Of a stretch of DNA of 64,000 bases, positions 63,310 to 64,000 are shown in pieces (the first letter of the stretch is position 1; each line of letters opens with the position of its first letter). The stretch is from Limnoglobus roseus. Lineage in GTDB: Bacteria > Planctomycetota > Planctomycetia > Gemmatales > Gemmataceae. The stretch is from positions 124,001 to 188,000 of the forward strand of contig NZ_CP042425.1 of assembly GCF_008254045.1 (NCBI RefSeq), in the 5' to 3' direction. The notes under the pieces were generated by a model. It worked only from the letters and a program-made list of their open reading frames with translations, had not been told where the DNA came from and searched no databases. Both the position numbers and the translations under genes were made by a program.

Positions 63310-64000
63310 ATGAAGCGTTTACTGGCCTGTTTGTCCCTGATGGGGGCGGCGAGCGTCTGCCCGGCCGTCACGCCGGAGGAAAGTCTGGCCCGGATGAAGA
63401 AGGACATCGGCTACCTTGCCGGTCCGGAGTGCAACGGCCGCAGCATCGGCGGCGACGGCATCAACAAGGCGGCCGACAAGATCGTGGAGGTCTTCAAGGG
63501 AGCCCGCATCCAACCCGGCAACAAGGACAGCTACTTCCAGCCGTTCACCGTCACCGGCCGCGCGCAGCTCGGCACGCCGAACAAGGTCACGCTTACCGAA
63601 AAGGGCAAGGACGGCGTCGAGTGGAAGTTTAACGACGAGTACGCCATCCTCGGCACGTCCGCGAGCGGCAAGGGCGGCGGCGAACTCGTGTTCCTCGGCT
63701 ACGGGCTGAGCGTCAACACCGACAAGCTGAAGTACGACGACTACGCCGGCCAGGACGTAAAGGGGAAGGTCGTCGTCGTCCTCCGCAAGACGCCGAAGGC
63801 CGAGCAGAAGGACACGCCGTTCGTCGGCGACCTGGCGAACAGTGCCGCGCTCGTCGCCAAGGTTGAACTGGCCGAGAAGAACGGGGCGGCCGGCATCGTC
63901 TTCGTCAACGACCGCACCGGGGCCAAGCCGGACGACCCGCTCATGGACCTGCGGCGGTCAGGCGGCACGCCGGCGAAGATTCCGGTCCTCCAGGTCAAGC
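63310..64000 (+). CDS. Secreted M28-type aminopeptidase with PA domain (cut by window end)
   Basis: First 230 residues of a longer protein. Signal peptide MKRLLACLSLMGAASVCPA, then the family N-terminus RMKKDIGYLAGPECNGRSIGGDGINKAADKIVEVFKGARI, typical of M28 metallopeptidases. A PA (protease-associated) insertion follows: DVKGKVVVVLRKTP...KVELAEKNGAAGIVFVND. The zinc-binding catalytic part lies beyond the window, so the call rests on the N-terminal pattern. Confidence 0.8.
   Translation, partial: MKRLLACLSLMGAASVCPAVTPEESLARMKKDIGYLAGPECNGRSIGGDGINKAADKIVEVFKGARIQPGNKDSYFQPFTVTGRAQLGTPNKVTLTEKGKDGVEWKFNDEYAILGTSASGKGGGELVFLGYGLSVNTDKLKYDDYAGQDVKGKVVVVLRKTPKAEQKDTPFVGDLANSAALVAKVELAEKNGAAGIVFVNDRTGAKPDDPLMDLRRSGGTPAKIPVLQVK

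Overview
The window is chromosomal DNA of a high-GC planctomycete, most likely Gemmataceae (Gemmata-like). The support is the protein repertoire: a DUF1559 prepilin-like protein followed by a small lipoprotein, a BBP7-type surface protein, a YXWGXW-repeat protein, a sigma factor fused to a TIGR03067-type domain, a glycine-rich CotH protein, DUF4058, Ser/Thr kinases with C-terminal membrane anchors, and several palindromic repeats that run through coding sequence. I saw no rRNA, tRNA, CRISPR array or insertion sequence.

Layout. 1-5.6 kb: a minus-strand operon of two multi-membrane proteins, a methyltransferase and a GT4 glycosyltransferase. 6.0-12.3 kb: a Tad/Flp pilus operon (two pilin-like paralogues, prepilin peptidase, CpaB, CpaF, TadB, TadC). 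12.3-16.4 kb: a thioredoxin-like secreted protein, endonuclease V, a FlgM-like protein, Fur and a membrane protein. 16.5-23.6 kb: glycine-rich secreted protein, CotH protein, sigma/TIGR03067 fusion and YXWGXW protein. 23.7-29.3 kb: ClpB, a protein phosphatase and a Gfo/Idh/MocA oxidoreductase. 29.5-33.9 kb: MBL protein, thioredoxin, methyltransferase, FAD reductase and type III polyketide synthase, mostly with overlapping genes. 34-45.8 kb: DUF1559 protein and lipoprotein, a kinase, BBP7 protein, TfoX, DapB, a sulfotransferase-like protein, threonine synthase, a VapBC45-like toxin-antitoxin pair, a propeller-like protein and an FHA protein.

The most remarkable region is 45.8-59.5 kb. Two tandem stand-alone small-RNA genes (about 45817-46070 and 46177-46429) share 173 identical positions in an identical 219-nt core. 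They differ completely in two 23-nt arms, yet these arms are perfectly complementary within each copy. A second, terminal stem also differs in sequence between the copies while keeping its pairing. Each unit has its own TATAAC -10 box and its own hairpin terminator. The fold (closing stem, three small hairpins, one long hairpin) is that of a retron msr-msd RNA. Downstream on the same strand lie a BRCT/HEAT-like protein, a 2086-residue WD40/HEAT protein, a SWIM zinc-finger protein and a reverse transcriptase carrying the retron hallmarks NAxxH, YADD and VTG. I propose a multi-ncRNA retron-like system with variable msd stems and large repeat-protein partners.

59.9-64 kb: DUF4058 protein, a kinase-receiver-HD-GYP fusion and the start of an M28-type aminopeptidase cut by the window edge. 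A second theme is palindromic elements inside open reading frames (68-213, 31927-32060, 48358-48387) that add residues without breaking the frame.
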